Below, one piece after another: positions 1 through 6,637 of a DNA stretch of 37,917 nucleotides (position 1 is its first letter; every line of letters starts with the position of its first letter). The notes beneath the pieces are model-generated. The model did no database searches. It was not told the origin of the DNA and saw nothing but the letters and a program-made list of their open reading frames with translations. Position numbers and translations under genes: made by a program. The stretch is taken from NCBI GenBank assembly GCA_029945665.1, contig JAQSCZ010000027.1, positions 1-37,917 on the forward strand, written 5' to 3'. Source of the stretch: a bacterium (GTDB taxonomy: Bacteria; Bacteroidota; Bacteroidia; NS11-12g; UBA955).

Positions 1-191
1 CATGCAAATATCTTATTTTAAATTATTCTCCCCACAGGTTTTGAACCTGATCCAATTTCTCCCAATTACAATTACTTGCCTAAATTAAATTCTCCTATAT
101 AATCTGAAGAATTTCAGCTTCAAATAATTAATTTTATTCGAATTGTTGGAAATAGCTATCTAAAATTAAAGAAAAATGCTAACTTCGATTT
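1..191. other. Non-coding or undetermined left edge
   Basis: AT-rich sequence with no convincing gene. It holds a short inverted repeat (AGGTT/AACCT around 38-51) that resembles a tRNA T-arm only superficially; no acceptor stem or anticodon arm could be built around it. A short frame from the ATG at 176 encodes 16 residues with three cysteines (CDWCGC) and then stops. It is too short to support as a gene. Confidence 0.4.
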
Positions 192-620
192 GTGATTGGT
201 GCGGATGTAATAATATTAAACACTAAAAATGGCAGGCGCGAAATCCTTCCTTGTCCTTTTATGTTGATTTCAGATGATCCTTTTTCATATATGGAGGATG
301 GAAAATTTAACAAGTTATTTTTCTATGAACATTGGATCGATGAAGCTTATAAAGCAAATCTGGCGGATGAAATTTTGCCTGATGAATTCAAAACAGAAAA
401 GCATCTTATTGATTTTGGGCAGGATTTTAATAAGTTTTATATAGGCTACTTAAATGTCGATTTTGACAATAAAAGTTACAGTATACCAATAGATCAACAG
501 GGAAGAATTGATGACCTCAAAGCTATAGGCGAGGTGCTTTTTAAAGACGATACTGAAACTAGACGTATAATAATTTTTAAACCTACTAGGCCCTCAGATA
601 TCAATTTAGCTTTGATGTAG
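192..620 (+). CDS. Hypothetical protein (about 120-142 aa)
   Basis: I do not recognise the family. The product is acidic and looks soluble, with no signal peptide or membrane span. Residue composition resembles a real globular protein (FFYEHWIDEAYKANL, FYIGYLNVDF). The start is uncertain. The frame opens with a GTG at 192, nine bases after an in-frame TAA at 180-182. The first ATG in frame is at 261 (MLISDDPF) and would remove 23 residues. No Bacteroidota -7 box stands clearly in front of either start. The same frame stays open for 48 more codons beyond the TAG at 618-620, up to a TAA at 765-767 inside the glmS promoter; this may be chance. It could be a small accessory gene or the remnant of a longer one. 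Confidence 0.55.
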   Translation: MIGADVIILNTKNGRREILPCPFMLISDDPFSYMEDGKFNKLFFYEHWIDEAYKANLADEILPDEFKTEKHLIDFGQDFNKFYIGYLNVDFDNKSYSIPIDQQGRIDDLKAIGEVLFKDDTETRRIIIFKPTRPSDINLALM

Positions 621-764
621 TATTTAGTACTTTTTCTTTACGGGGGACAGATTGGGGGACACTTTTATCAATTATTTCGACAGTCTTTAAATTACATCTA
701 TAGTATTCCAATACAATACACACCAAGTGGAGAAGTCGCATCACAAGGATTCAAATTTAATCTG

Positions 765-772
765 TAAATTTG
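765..772 (+). promoter_or_regulatory. Putative -7 promoter box for glmS
   Basis: TAAATTTG matches the Bacteroidota -7 consensus TAnnTTTG and lies 15 bases before the glmS ATG. No clear -33 TTTG is seen at the expected distance. The leader would be short. Confidence 0.5.
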
Positions 773-787
773 CATAACTAAAAAATT

Positions 788-2632
788 ATGTGTGGAATTG
801 TAGCGTATATTGGTCCTAAGCAAGCCTATCCGATTATTATCAAAGGTTTAAAACGTTTGGAATATAGAGGTTATGACAGTGCAGGTGTCGCATTAATCGA
901 TAATGACGACCTAAATATTTATAAAACCAAAGGAAAGGTTAGTGATCTTGAATTGGCCACTGAGGGAAAAAATATTGAAGGTAATCTCGGAATGGGACAC
1001 ACCCGTTGGGCCACCCACGGCGAACCCAACGATAGAAATGCGCATCCCCATTTATCTCAATCAGGTAACTTAGCGGTGATACACAATGGGATTATTGAAA
1101 ATTATGCAACCATTAAAGAAGCGCTTGAAATTCGCGGACATACTTTTAACAGCGATACAGACACAGAGGTCTTAATTCATCTTATTGAAGATATCCAAGA
1201 AAACGAGCAGATCTCGATTGATGAGGCAGTTAGAATTGCATTGAATCAGGTTATTGGGGCTTATGCCATTGTTATTTTGGTGAAAAATGAACCAGCCAAA
1301 TTAATCGCTGCTCGCAAAGGCAGTCCGCTAGTTGTTGGTATTGGTCAGGAAGAAGGTGAATTCTTTATGGCCAGTGATGCAACGCCAATTGTAGAATATA
1401 CCAGAGATGTTACATACTTGAATGATGGCGAGATAGCCATTGTTAAAGATGGCAAGCTAAGTATTAAAACCATTGAGAATATTGCCAAAACACCTTTCAT
1501 ACAAAAATTAGAAATTAATTTAGAAGAAATAGAAAAAGGGGGGTATCCTCACTTTATGTTGAAAGAGATTTTTGAGCAACCAAAGTCGATACATGACAGC
1601 ATTAGAGGAAGAATTGATTCAACGACAGGTAAAATTGCCATGCGCAGTATTCAGGAGTATGAGGATAAATTAAGAAATGTAAAACGCCTTATCTTGATTG
1701 GTTGTGGAACCAGTTGGCATGCAGGTTTGGTAGGCGAGTATTTGTTCGAAGAGTTTGCTAGGATTCCAGTTGAAGTAGAATATGCTTCAGAATTCAGATA
1801 CCGCAATCCGGTTATTTTTCCGGATGATTTGGTTATTGCCATTTCGCAAAGTGGCGAAACTGCCGATACTTTAGCTGCCATCGAATTGGCTAAGGAGAAG
1901 GGTGCTACTGTATTTGGTATTTGTAATGTGGTGGGCTCATCTATACCAAGATTTAGCGATGCTGGGGCTTATACCCATGCCGGACCAGAAATTGGTGTGG
2001 CTTCAACAAAAGCATTTACTGCGCAAGTATCTGTTTTAGTTATTATGGCTTTAGCGGTGGCTCAAATTCGTGGTACAATCTCGCAAGAACGGTTGCGTTT
2101 GGTTCTAAGCGAATTGGAATCAATCCCTGCTTTAGTTGAAGAAGCCCTTAAAACAGATGAAGACATTCAGAAGCTTGCTGCTATTTTTAAAGATTCAAGA
2201 AACTTCTTGTATTTAGGCCGAGGTGTTAATTTTCCAGTAGCTTTAGAAGGCGCTTTGAAATTGAAAGAGATTTCATACATACATGCAGAAGGTTATCCAG
2301 CTGCAGAAATGAAGCATGGTCCTATTGCCCTAATAGATGAAGAGATGCCAGTAGTGGTTATTGCCCCTAAACGCGGTGTATACGAGAAAGTAATGAGCAA
2401 TATTCAGGAAGTAAAGGCCAGAAAAGGTAAAATTATAGCCATTGTAACCCAAGGTGATACAAAAATAAGAGCCATGGCCGACCATGTGATCGAAATTCCA
2501 GATACCGATGAGTCGTTAACGCCCCTTTTGGCGACCATTCCTTTGCAACTTTTGAGCTATTATATTGCAGTTTTGAGAGGTTGCAACGTCGATCAACCAA
2601 GAAATTTAGCAAAATCGGTGACTGTAGAGTAA
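788..2632 (+). CDS. glmS: Glutamine--fructose-6-phosphate aminotransferase (isomerizing)
   Basis: GlmS makes glucosamine-6-phosphate from fructose-6-phosphate and glutamine in the cytoplasm, the first step to UDP-GlcNAc for peptidoglycan and lipid A. The protein begins MCGIVAYIG, so the Ntn-type catalytic cysteine follows the initiator Met, which fixes the start. The N-terminal class II glutaminase domain covers about residues 2-230 (HTRWATHG, HNGIIENY). Two SIS sugar-isomerase domains follow, at about 285-430 (GCGTSWHAG, SQSGETADT) and 455-600 (HAEGYPAAEMKHGP). It ends in the family's C-terminal LAKSVTVE with the catalytic lysine. The length of 614 aa is typical. No ribozyme-like leader is evident; the upstream sequence suggests only a short promoter. 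Confidence 0.97.
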   Translation: MCGIVAYIGPKQAYPIIIKGLKRLEYRGYDSAGVALIDNDDLNIYKTKGKVSDLELATEGKNIEGNLGMGHTRWATHGEPNDRNAHPHLSQSGNLAVIHNGIIENYATIKEALEIRGHTFNSDTDTEVLIHLIEDIQENEQISIDEAVRIALNQVIGAYAIVILVKNEPAKLIAARKGSPLVVGIGQEEGEFFMASDATPIVEYTRDVTYLNDGEIAIVKDGKLSIKTIENIAKTPFIQKLEINLEEIEKGGYPHFMLKEIFEQPKSIHDSIRGRIDSTTGKIAMRSIQEYEDKLRNVKRLILIGCGTSWHAGLVGEYLFEEFARIPVEVEYASEFRYRNPVIFPDDLVIAISQSGETADTLAAIELAKEKGATVFGICNVVGSSIPRFSDAGAYTHAGPEIGVASTKAFTAQVSVLVIMALAVAQIRGTISQERLRLVLSELESIPALVEEALKTDEDIQKLAAIFKDSRNFLYLGRGVNFPVALEGALKLKEISYIHAEGYPAAEMKHGPIALIDEEMPVVVIAPKRGVYEKVMSNIQEVKARKGKIIAIVTQGDTKIRAMADHVIEIPDTDESLTPLLATIPLQLLSYYIAVLRGCNVDQPRNLAKSVTVE

Positions 2633-2649
2633 GCCTTTAGGCCTTTTTT
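2631..2649 (+). terminator. Weak hairpin plus T-run after glmS
   Basis: Right at the glmS stop, AAGCC and GGCCTT can pair with one bulged C around a TTTA loop, followed by six T. The stem is short, so termination is likely partial. Confidence 0.35.
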
Positions 2650-2680
2650 GACAAAGGTTTGCATTATTTTACAAAAAAAG

Positions 2681-2711
2681 TTTTGCACTTTATTAAAATT
2701 CGCTATTTTTG
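2681..2711 (+). promoter_or_regulatory. Promoter of rplS
   Basis: TTTTG at 2681-2685 and TATTTTTG at 2704-2711, spaced 18 bases, fit the Bacteroidota -33/-7 pattern. The box ends 21 bases before the rplS ATG at 2733. It also shows that an upstream in-frame TTG at 2709 cannot be the start. Confidence 0.7.
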
Positions 2712-2732
2712 CACTCCCCAAATAAATACACC

Positions 2733-3074
2733 ATGGATTTAATAAAATTTGTTGAAAAAGAATATTTAAAAACTGAAGTACCAACTTTTAAAGCTGGCGA
2801 TAGAGTTACAGTTCACTATAGAATCAAAGAGGGAGCTAAAGAAAGAATTCAGTTATTCCAAGGTGATGTCATCCAAAGAAGAAATTCTGGTTTGGCAGCA
2901 ACTTTTACAGTTCGTAAAATCTCTAACGGTGTTGGTGTTGAAAGGATTTTCCCTTTACATTCTACCAACATTGATAAAATTGAAGTCAATAAAATCGGTA
3001 AAGTTCGCAGAGCTAGAATATTTTATTTACGTGAAAGAAGCGGTAAATCTGCAAGGATTACCGAAAAAAGATAA
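2733..3074 (+). CDS. rplS: 50S ribosomal protein L19
   Basis: L19 is a component of the large ribosomal subunit at the interface with the 30S subunit. The 113-residue product begins [13 protein letters not shown] and carries the family's core ([38 protein letters not shown]) and the basic end [13 protein letters not shown]. The ATG at 2733 is chosen because the promoter -7 box overlaps the only upstream alternative. It is a single-gene unit: its own promoter lies in front and a strong hairpin follows. The usual partners rpsP, rimM and trmD are not adjacent. Confidence 0.97.
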   Translation: MDLIKFVEKEYLKTEVPTFKAGDRVTVHYRIKEGAKERIQLFQGDVIQRRNSGLAATFTVRKISNGVGVERIFPLHSTNIDKIEVNKIGKVRRARIFYLRERSGKSARITEKR

Positions 3075-3108
3075 TATCTTTAAAAAGAGGTTAATAGTTT
3101 TCATAGGT

Positions 3109-3146
3109 AACGAAAAAGGTCGACAGAAATGTTGGCCTTTTTCGTT
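3109..3146. terminator. Rho-independent terminator after rplS
   Basis: AACGAAAAAGG (3109-3119) pairs perfectly with CCTTTTTCGTT (3136-3146). Further pairing inside, including G-T wobbles, reduces the loop to about 10 bases. The A-run and T-run in the arms make it usable in both directions. Confidence 0.7.
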
Positions 3147-3246
3147 GGCACACCCGCTATTTTGAGCGCAGGCCTCATGGCCGTTTTTATTTATAACACT
3201 ATTTGAAAACCTTATCAATATTATCAATAACAACATACAAATCCTT

Positions 3247-3278
3247 TTTTGAACTTATCAATTCTTACCTTACCTTTG
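3247..3278 (+). promoter_or_regulatory. Promoter of iscS
   Basis: TTTTG at 3247-3251 and TACCTTTG at 3271-3278, with a 19-base spacer, are a near-ideal Bacteroidota promoter. It leaves a 25-base leader before the ATG at 3304. Confidence 0.7.
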
Positions 3279-3303
3279 TAATATAGAATTAGTCTAAATA
3301 AAA

Positions 3304-4518
3304 ATGCTCAATCTCCCTATTTACCTTGATAATAACGCTACTACACCAATGGATCCAAGGGTGTTAGAGGCCATGATCCCTTTCTTTACACAGAATTTTG
3401 GCAACGCGGCCAGTAGAAATCATCCTTTTGGTTGGAAAGCCGAAGAGGCAGTTGACTATGCCCGTGAACAAGTTGCGAGATTAATCAATGCAGATCCTAA
3501 GGAAATTATATTTACAAGTGGTGCTACCGAATCTAATAATTTAGCGATTAAAGGGGTTTTTGAAATGTATGCTGAAAAAGGCAACCACATTATTACACTT
3601 GAAACTGAGCACAAAGCTGTTCTTGATACCTGTAAGCACTTAGAAAAATTAGGTGCAGAAATTACTTATATCAGAACTAACGAACAAGGCTTAATCACCC
3701 TAGAACAAGTGGCTGAGGCTATAAAACCAACCACTATTTTAGTTAGTGTGATGTATGCTAACAACGAAATTGGTGTTATTCAACCGATGAAAGAAATTGC
3801 AGCTTTGTGTAAATCAAAAGGCATTTTGTTTCATACAGACGCGACACAAGCAGTTGGCAAAATACCAGTAGATGTCATTGCAGATGGTATCGACTTGATG
3901 AGTTTTACCGCTCATAAAATGTATGGGCCAAAAGGTGTTGGCGCTTTATATGTTAGAAGAAAAAATCCAAGAGTTAAAGTAACTGCTCAAATGGATGGTG
4001 GCGGTCATGAACGCGGCATGAGAAGTGGAACTTTAAATGTTCCTGGTATTGTTGGCTTTGGTATGGCTTGCGAAATTTGTCAAAAGGATATGGTAGCAGA
4101 TACTGCTAAAATTAGCAAAATGCGCGACCATTTAGAGAAAGAACTATTGGTATTAGAAGAAGCTTATGTTAACGGTAGCATCGAACACCGTTTGCCACAT
4201 ATTACCAATATGTCATTCAAATATGTAGAAGGCGAAGGTTTAATTATGGGTGTTAAAAATATAGCGGTATCATCAGGTTCTGCCTGTACCAGTGCAAGTT
4301 TAGAACCAAGCTATGTTTTGAAGGCATTAGGCTTAGATGATGAGTTGGCACATTCTTCGCTGCGTTTCGGTTTAAGCCGATTTACAACAGACGAGGAAAT
4401 TGAATACGCTATTAACCACGTAAAAGAAGCAGTACTTAAACTAAGAGAAATGAGTCCACTTTGGGAAATGTTTAAAGAAGGCATCGATTTGAAATCCATT
4501 CAGTGGGCAGAGCATTAA
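3304..4518 (+). CDS. iscS: Cysteine desulfurase, IscS/NifS type
   Basis: This PLP enzyme removes sulfur from cysteine as a persulfide and hands it to the IscU scaffold and other acceptors. The N-terminus has the [10 protein letters not shown] signature. The PLP lysine is K205 in [12 protein letters not shown], and [10 protein letters not shown] precedes it. The persulfide cysteine is C328 in [14 protein letters not shown], the long flexible-loop form of class I desulfurases (IscS/NifS rather than SufS). The length of 404 aa is typical. It is followed by a four-helix-bundle gene and then iscU and iscA, so the isc set is interrupted. No IscR regulator is present upstream. Confidence 0.95.
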   Translation: MLNLPIYLDNNATTPMDPRVLEAMIPFFTQNFGNAASRNHPFGWKAEEAVDYAREQVARLINADPKEIIFTSGATESNNLAIKGVFEMYAEKGNHIITLETEHKAVLDTCKHLEKLGAEITYIRTNEQGLITLEQVAEAIKPTTILVSVMYANNEIGVIQPMKEIAALCKSKGILFHTDATQAVGKIPVDVIADGIDLMSFTAHKMYGPKGVGALYVRRKNPRVKVTAQMDGGGHERGMRSGTLNVPGIVGFGMACEICQKDMVADTAKISKMRDHLEKELLVLEEAYVNGSIEHRLPHITNMSFKYVEGEGLIMGVKNIAVSSGSACTSASLEPSYVLKALGLDDELAHSSLRFGLSRFTTDEEIEYAINHVKEAVLKLREMSPLWEMFKEGIDLKSIQWAEH

Positions 4519-4562
4519 TCGTGTTTTAGAATTTAGTTTTTAGATTTTTAAAAAAGCATAGA

Positions 4563-4952
4563 GTGTATAGTGAATTAGCAGACATATTGAAAACAAGAAC
4601 CCAAAAATTGGCCTTGGACATTCTAATTCTTTTAGATGAGATTCAAAATTCTACAATTTATAATGTATCGATAAATCAATTAAGGAAGAGTGCTACTTCA
4701 ATAGGTGCAAATTATGGTTCGGCACTAAGGGCAAAGTCGAAAGCAGACTTTATTTCGAAGTTATCTTTTGTTATTGAAGAAGCTAATGAAACATTATATT
4801 GGTTGGCGTTATTATTTGAATCAAAGAAAATCAAGGAATTTGAATTTGAAAAGTTACACAAAGAAACTTTGGAGATATTAAATATAATGGCAAAAACAAA
4901 AAGCTCAACCATCAAAAATGTTAAACCATCAAAAATAACTAACACAGACTAA
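4563..4952 (+). CDS. Four helix bundle protein (S23/IVS family)
   Basis: The protein belongs to the family first met as proteins encoded in 23S rRNA intervening sequences and now seen as stand-alone genes of unknown role. Family hallmarks are LRKSATSIGANYGSALRAKS followed by a helix with FISKLSFVIEEANETLYWL, plus an N-terminal helix (TRTQKLALDILILLDEI). Length is 129 aa, about 10 residues over the usual because of a basic, Thr/Lys-rich tail. The start is a GTG at 4563; there is no ATG near the N-terminus. It sits between iscS and iscU in unusually AT-rich, simple-sequence DNA, unlike the tight packing elsewhere, which suggests a later insertion. No link to Fe-S assembly can be claimed. Confidence 0.85.
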   Translation: MYSELADILKTRTQKLALDILILLDEIQNSTIYNVSINQLRKSATSIGANYGSALRAKSKADFISKLSFVIEEANETLYWLALLFESKKIKEFEFEKLHKETLEILNIMAKTKSSTIKNVKPSKITNTD

Positions 4953-5005
4953 CTTTTATATTAAAAAACTAAAACATCTTACTAAATTTCAAAAATCGAA
5001 AAATA

Positions 5006-5045
5006 GTTTAAATCAAGTGACTTTCTTAAATCATTTGATTTAAAC
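5006..5045. repeat. 15-bp inverted repeat, copy 1 of a dispersed element
   Basis: GTTTAAATCAAGTGA (5006-5020) pairs with TCATTTGATTTAAAC (5031-5045) with one G-T wobble and a 10-base loop. Its core, TGACTTTCTTAAATCA at 5018-5033, matches a second hairpin between accB and accC in 14 of 16 positions. It has no T-tail of terminator type. Confidence 0.65.
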
Positions 5046-5049
5046 AATA

Positions 5050-5091
5050 AAATCAAAAATCAAAAATCAAAAACCAAAAACCAAAAACCAA
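5050..5091 (+). repeat. Heptanucleotide tandem repeat, six units
   Basis: Three exact copies of AAATCAA are followed without a break by three exact copies of AAACCAA. The array ends 23 bases before the iscU start codon. Short tandem arrays of this kind are prone to slippage. Confidence 0.9.
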
Positions 5092-5114
5092 AAATTTAAA
5101 ATCAAAAATAAAGT

Positions 5115-5531
5115 ATGGCATATTCAGAAAAAGTAATCGATCACTATAGCAACCCCCGTAATATTGGCACCTTGGATAAAAGTAGCAAACAAGTTGGAAC
5201 CGGACTTGTAGGCGCTCCAGAGTGTGGCGATGTAATGCGACTTCAGATCGAAGTTGATGATGCCACAGGTATCATAATGGATGCTAAATTCAAAACATTT
5301 GGTTGTGGAAGCGCAATTGCTTCTTCATCATTAGCAACAGAATGGCTAAAAGGTAAGTCGGTAGATGATGCCTTGAAAATAGATAACATGGATATCGTTG
5401 AGGAGTTAGCTTTGCCGCCAGTGAAAATTCACTGCAGTGTATTGGCTGAGGATGCAATTAAATCTGCTATCAACGACTACAGGGTAAAAAATGGCTTATT
5501 GCCAATTGAAGATACTAAAAAACATTATTAA
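5115..5531 (+). CDS. iscU: Fe-S cluster assembly scaffold IscU
   Basis: IscU receives sulfur from IscS and iron and builds a [2Fe-2S] cluster for transfer to apo-proteins. The three conserved cysteines are C37 (APECGDV), C64 (TFGCGSAIASS) and C107 (KIHCSVLAEDAI), with Asp39 beside the first. The HscA-recognition motif LPPVK lies just before C107, typical of the Isc rather than the Suf scaffold. It is 138 aa; IscU is usually about 128, and the extra is a C-terminal tail. The ATG is the only sensible start. iscA follows 13 bases after the stop, so the two are co-transcribed. Confidence 0.96.
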   Translation: MAYSEKVIDHYSNPRNIGTLDKSSKQVGTGLVGAPECGDVMRLQIEVDDATGIIMDAKFKTFGCGSAIASSSLATEWLKGKSVDDALKIDNMDIVEELALPPVKIHCSVLAEDAIKSAINDYRVKNGLLPIEDTKKHY

Positions 5532-5544
5532 AACAATATAAGTT

Positions 5545-5880
5545 ATGTCTGCAGGAATCACAATTACACCAAGTGCAACAGAAAAAGTTCACCAATTAAT
5601 GAGTGAAGAAAACATGGGTCCTGATTATTTCGTTCGCGTTTCAGTGAAAGGCGGAGGATGCAGTGGCTTGAGCTATGATTTGGATTTTGACAATGAGCGA
5701 AAGGAATCGGATCAAGAGTTTCTAAATGGAGACGTCAAGATTATCTGTGATCTTAAAAGCTACTTGTATTTAGCAGGTACTGAGCTAGATTTTACCGATG
5801 GTTTGAATGGAAAGGGTTTTAACTTTGTTAATCCTAATGCCAAAAGAACCTGTGGCTGCGGTGAAAGTTTTGCCGTTTAA
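5545..5880 (+). CDS. iscA: Fe-S assembly A-type carrier protein (IscA/ErpA family)
   Basis: A-type carriers hold or transfer Fe-S clusters or iron to client enzymes. The three invariant cysteines are present: C39 in KGGGCSGLSY and C103 and C105 in RTCGCGESF near the C-terminus. The 111-aa length is normal. It is the last gene of the isc group: a terminator-like hairpin starts about 30 bases after its stop. Sequence alone cannot separate IscA, SufA and ErpA; the name rests on the neighbours iscS and iscU. Confidence 0.93.
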   Translation: MSAGITITPSATEKVHQLMSEENMGPDYFVRVSVKGGGCSGLSYDLDFDNERKESDQEFLNGDVKIICDLKSYLYLAGTELDFTDGLNGKGFNFVNPNAKRTCGCGESFAV

Positions 5881-5911
5881 AATATTGAATACATATTATT
5901 TATATCTTTTT

Positions 5912-5943
5912 AAAAAGTCAAGTTTTATGCTTGGCTTTTTTTT
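5912..5943 (+). terminator. Terminator hairpin after iscA
   Basis: AAAAAGTCAAG (5912-5922) pairs with CTTGGCTTTTT (5930-5940) with one T-G wobble and a 7-base loop, followed by more T. The loop contains the ATG taken as the start of the next gene, so this element may act as terminator and as a block on translation. Confidence 0.6.
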
Positions 5944-6637
5944 ATTAACCATAACTTGTTTAACAGCTCAAAACCAAGAGTATGTCCTTAAAAGGAAACT
6001 GGATTTTGGCCTATTGGCAGGTTCTTCAACCCTTTTTTTAACAACCATTCATTTACAAAGGCAGTTAAATCCTTTGCCTGATCCTTCCATACGGGCATTG
6101 AAAAGATCTGATGTTAATGCATTCGATAGAATAGCAACCTATCAGTACAGTGGTTTAGCCAATGTTAGCAGTGATGCCTTATTGGTAGGCTCAATTTTAA
6201 TGAAGTCGTATTTTTATTTTAATAAAAAGACAAGGAAGAATGCTTTTAATATTGGTTTAGTATCGTTTCAAAGTTTAATGCTGTCTCAAAGTATTTCAAA
6301 TACTGCAAAACTTTCCTTAAGAAACCGCCCATTGTTGTACAACGAAAATGTGCCATTTGAGGTTAAGCAACATAACTATCAGCGATTGTCTTTTTTCTCA
6401 GCACACACCACTGTTGTTTCTAGTGCCTGTTTTAGTTTTGCATTCGCACAACAAGCCTATATACCCGATGGAAAGTACAATAAATTAATTTGGGCTTCTG
6501 CATTTACAATTCCTGCGGTTGAAGGTTTTTTAAGATTTAAAGCGGGTAAGCACTATCCAACAGATGTGATTGCAGCTTATTTAGTTGGGCTAGGAAGTAG
6601 TTATTTGATGCACAAACTACACCAAAAAAAGAAGTGA
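5927..6637 (+). CDS. PAP2-superfamily phosphatase-like protein, secreted or membrane
   Basis: Type 2 phosphatidic-acid phosphatase fold; such enzymes dephosphorylate lipid phosphates such as undecaprenyl pyrophosphate at the envelope. Motifs run in order: KLSLRNRP (close to KX6RP but one residue shorter), FFSAHTT (the PSGH motif, here with Ser-Ala-His) and RFKAGKHYPTD (RX5HX3D). The ATG at 5927 gives a hydrophobic leader ending TCLTAQ with no positive charge. An in-frame TTG at 5885 would add a Lys-Lys-containing stretch and make a better signal peptide. The ATG lies in the loop of a terminator hairpin, so the start is uncertain. The stop abuts that of the permease on the other strand. The degenerate motif 1 leaves activity in doubt. 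Confidence 0.8.
   Translation: MLGFFLLTITCLTAQNQEYVLKRKLDFGLLAGSSTLFLTTIHLQRQLNPLPDPSIRALKRSDVNAFDRIATYQYSGLANVSSDALLVGSILMKSYFYFNKKTRKNAFNIGLVSFQSLMLSQSISNTAKLSLRNRPLLYNENVPFEVKQHNYQRLSFFSAHTTVVSSACFSFAFAQQAYIPDGKYNKLIWASAFTIPAVEGFLRFKAGKHYPTDVIAAYLVGLGSSYLMHKLHQKKK

Noticed and set aside
38-51. T-arm-like AGGTT..AACCT sequence suggesting a tRNA end or attachment site
   Set aside because: The loop is only about three bases, and no acceptor, anticodon or D arm can be built upstream within the window.
642-661. GGGGGACA direct repeats as an integrase attachment site
   Set aside because: Only two short copies, and no integrase, transposase or second flank in the window.
788-900. glmS ribozyme or other leader riboswitch
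   Set aside because: The promoter -7 box lies 15 bases before the ATG, leaving no room for a ribozyme, which belongs to Gram-positive glmS leaders.
2593-2784. Minus-strand open frame across the glmS-rplS junction
   Set aside because: It runs antisense over the end of glmS and the rplS promoter and start; its residues do not resemble a protein family.
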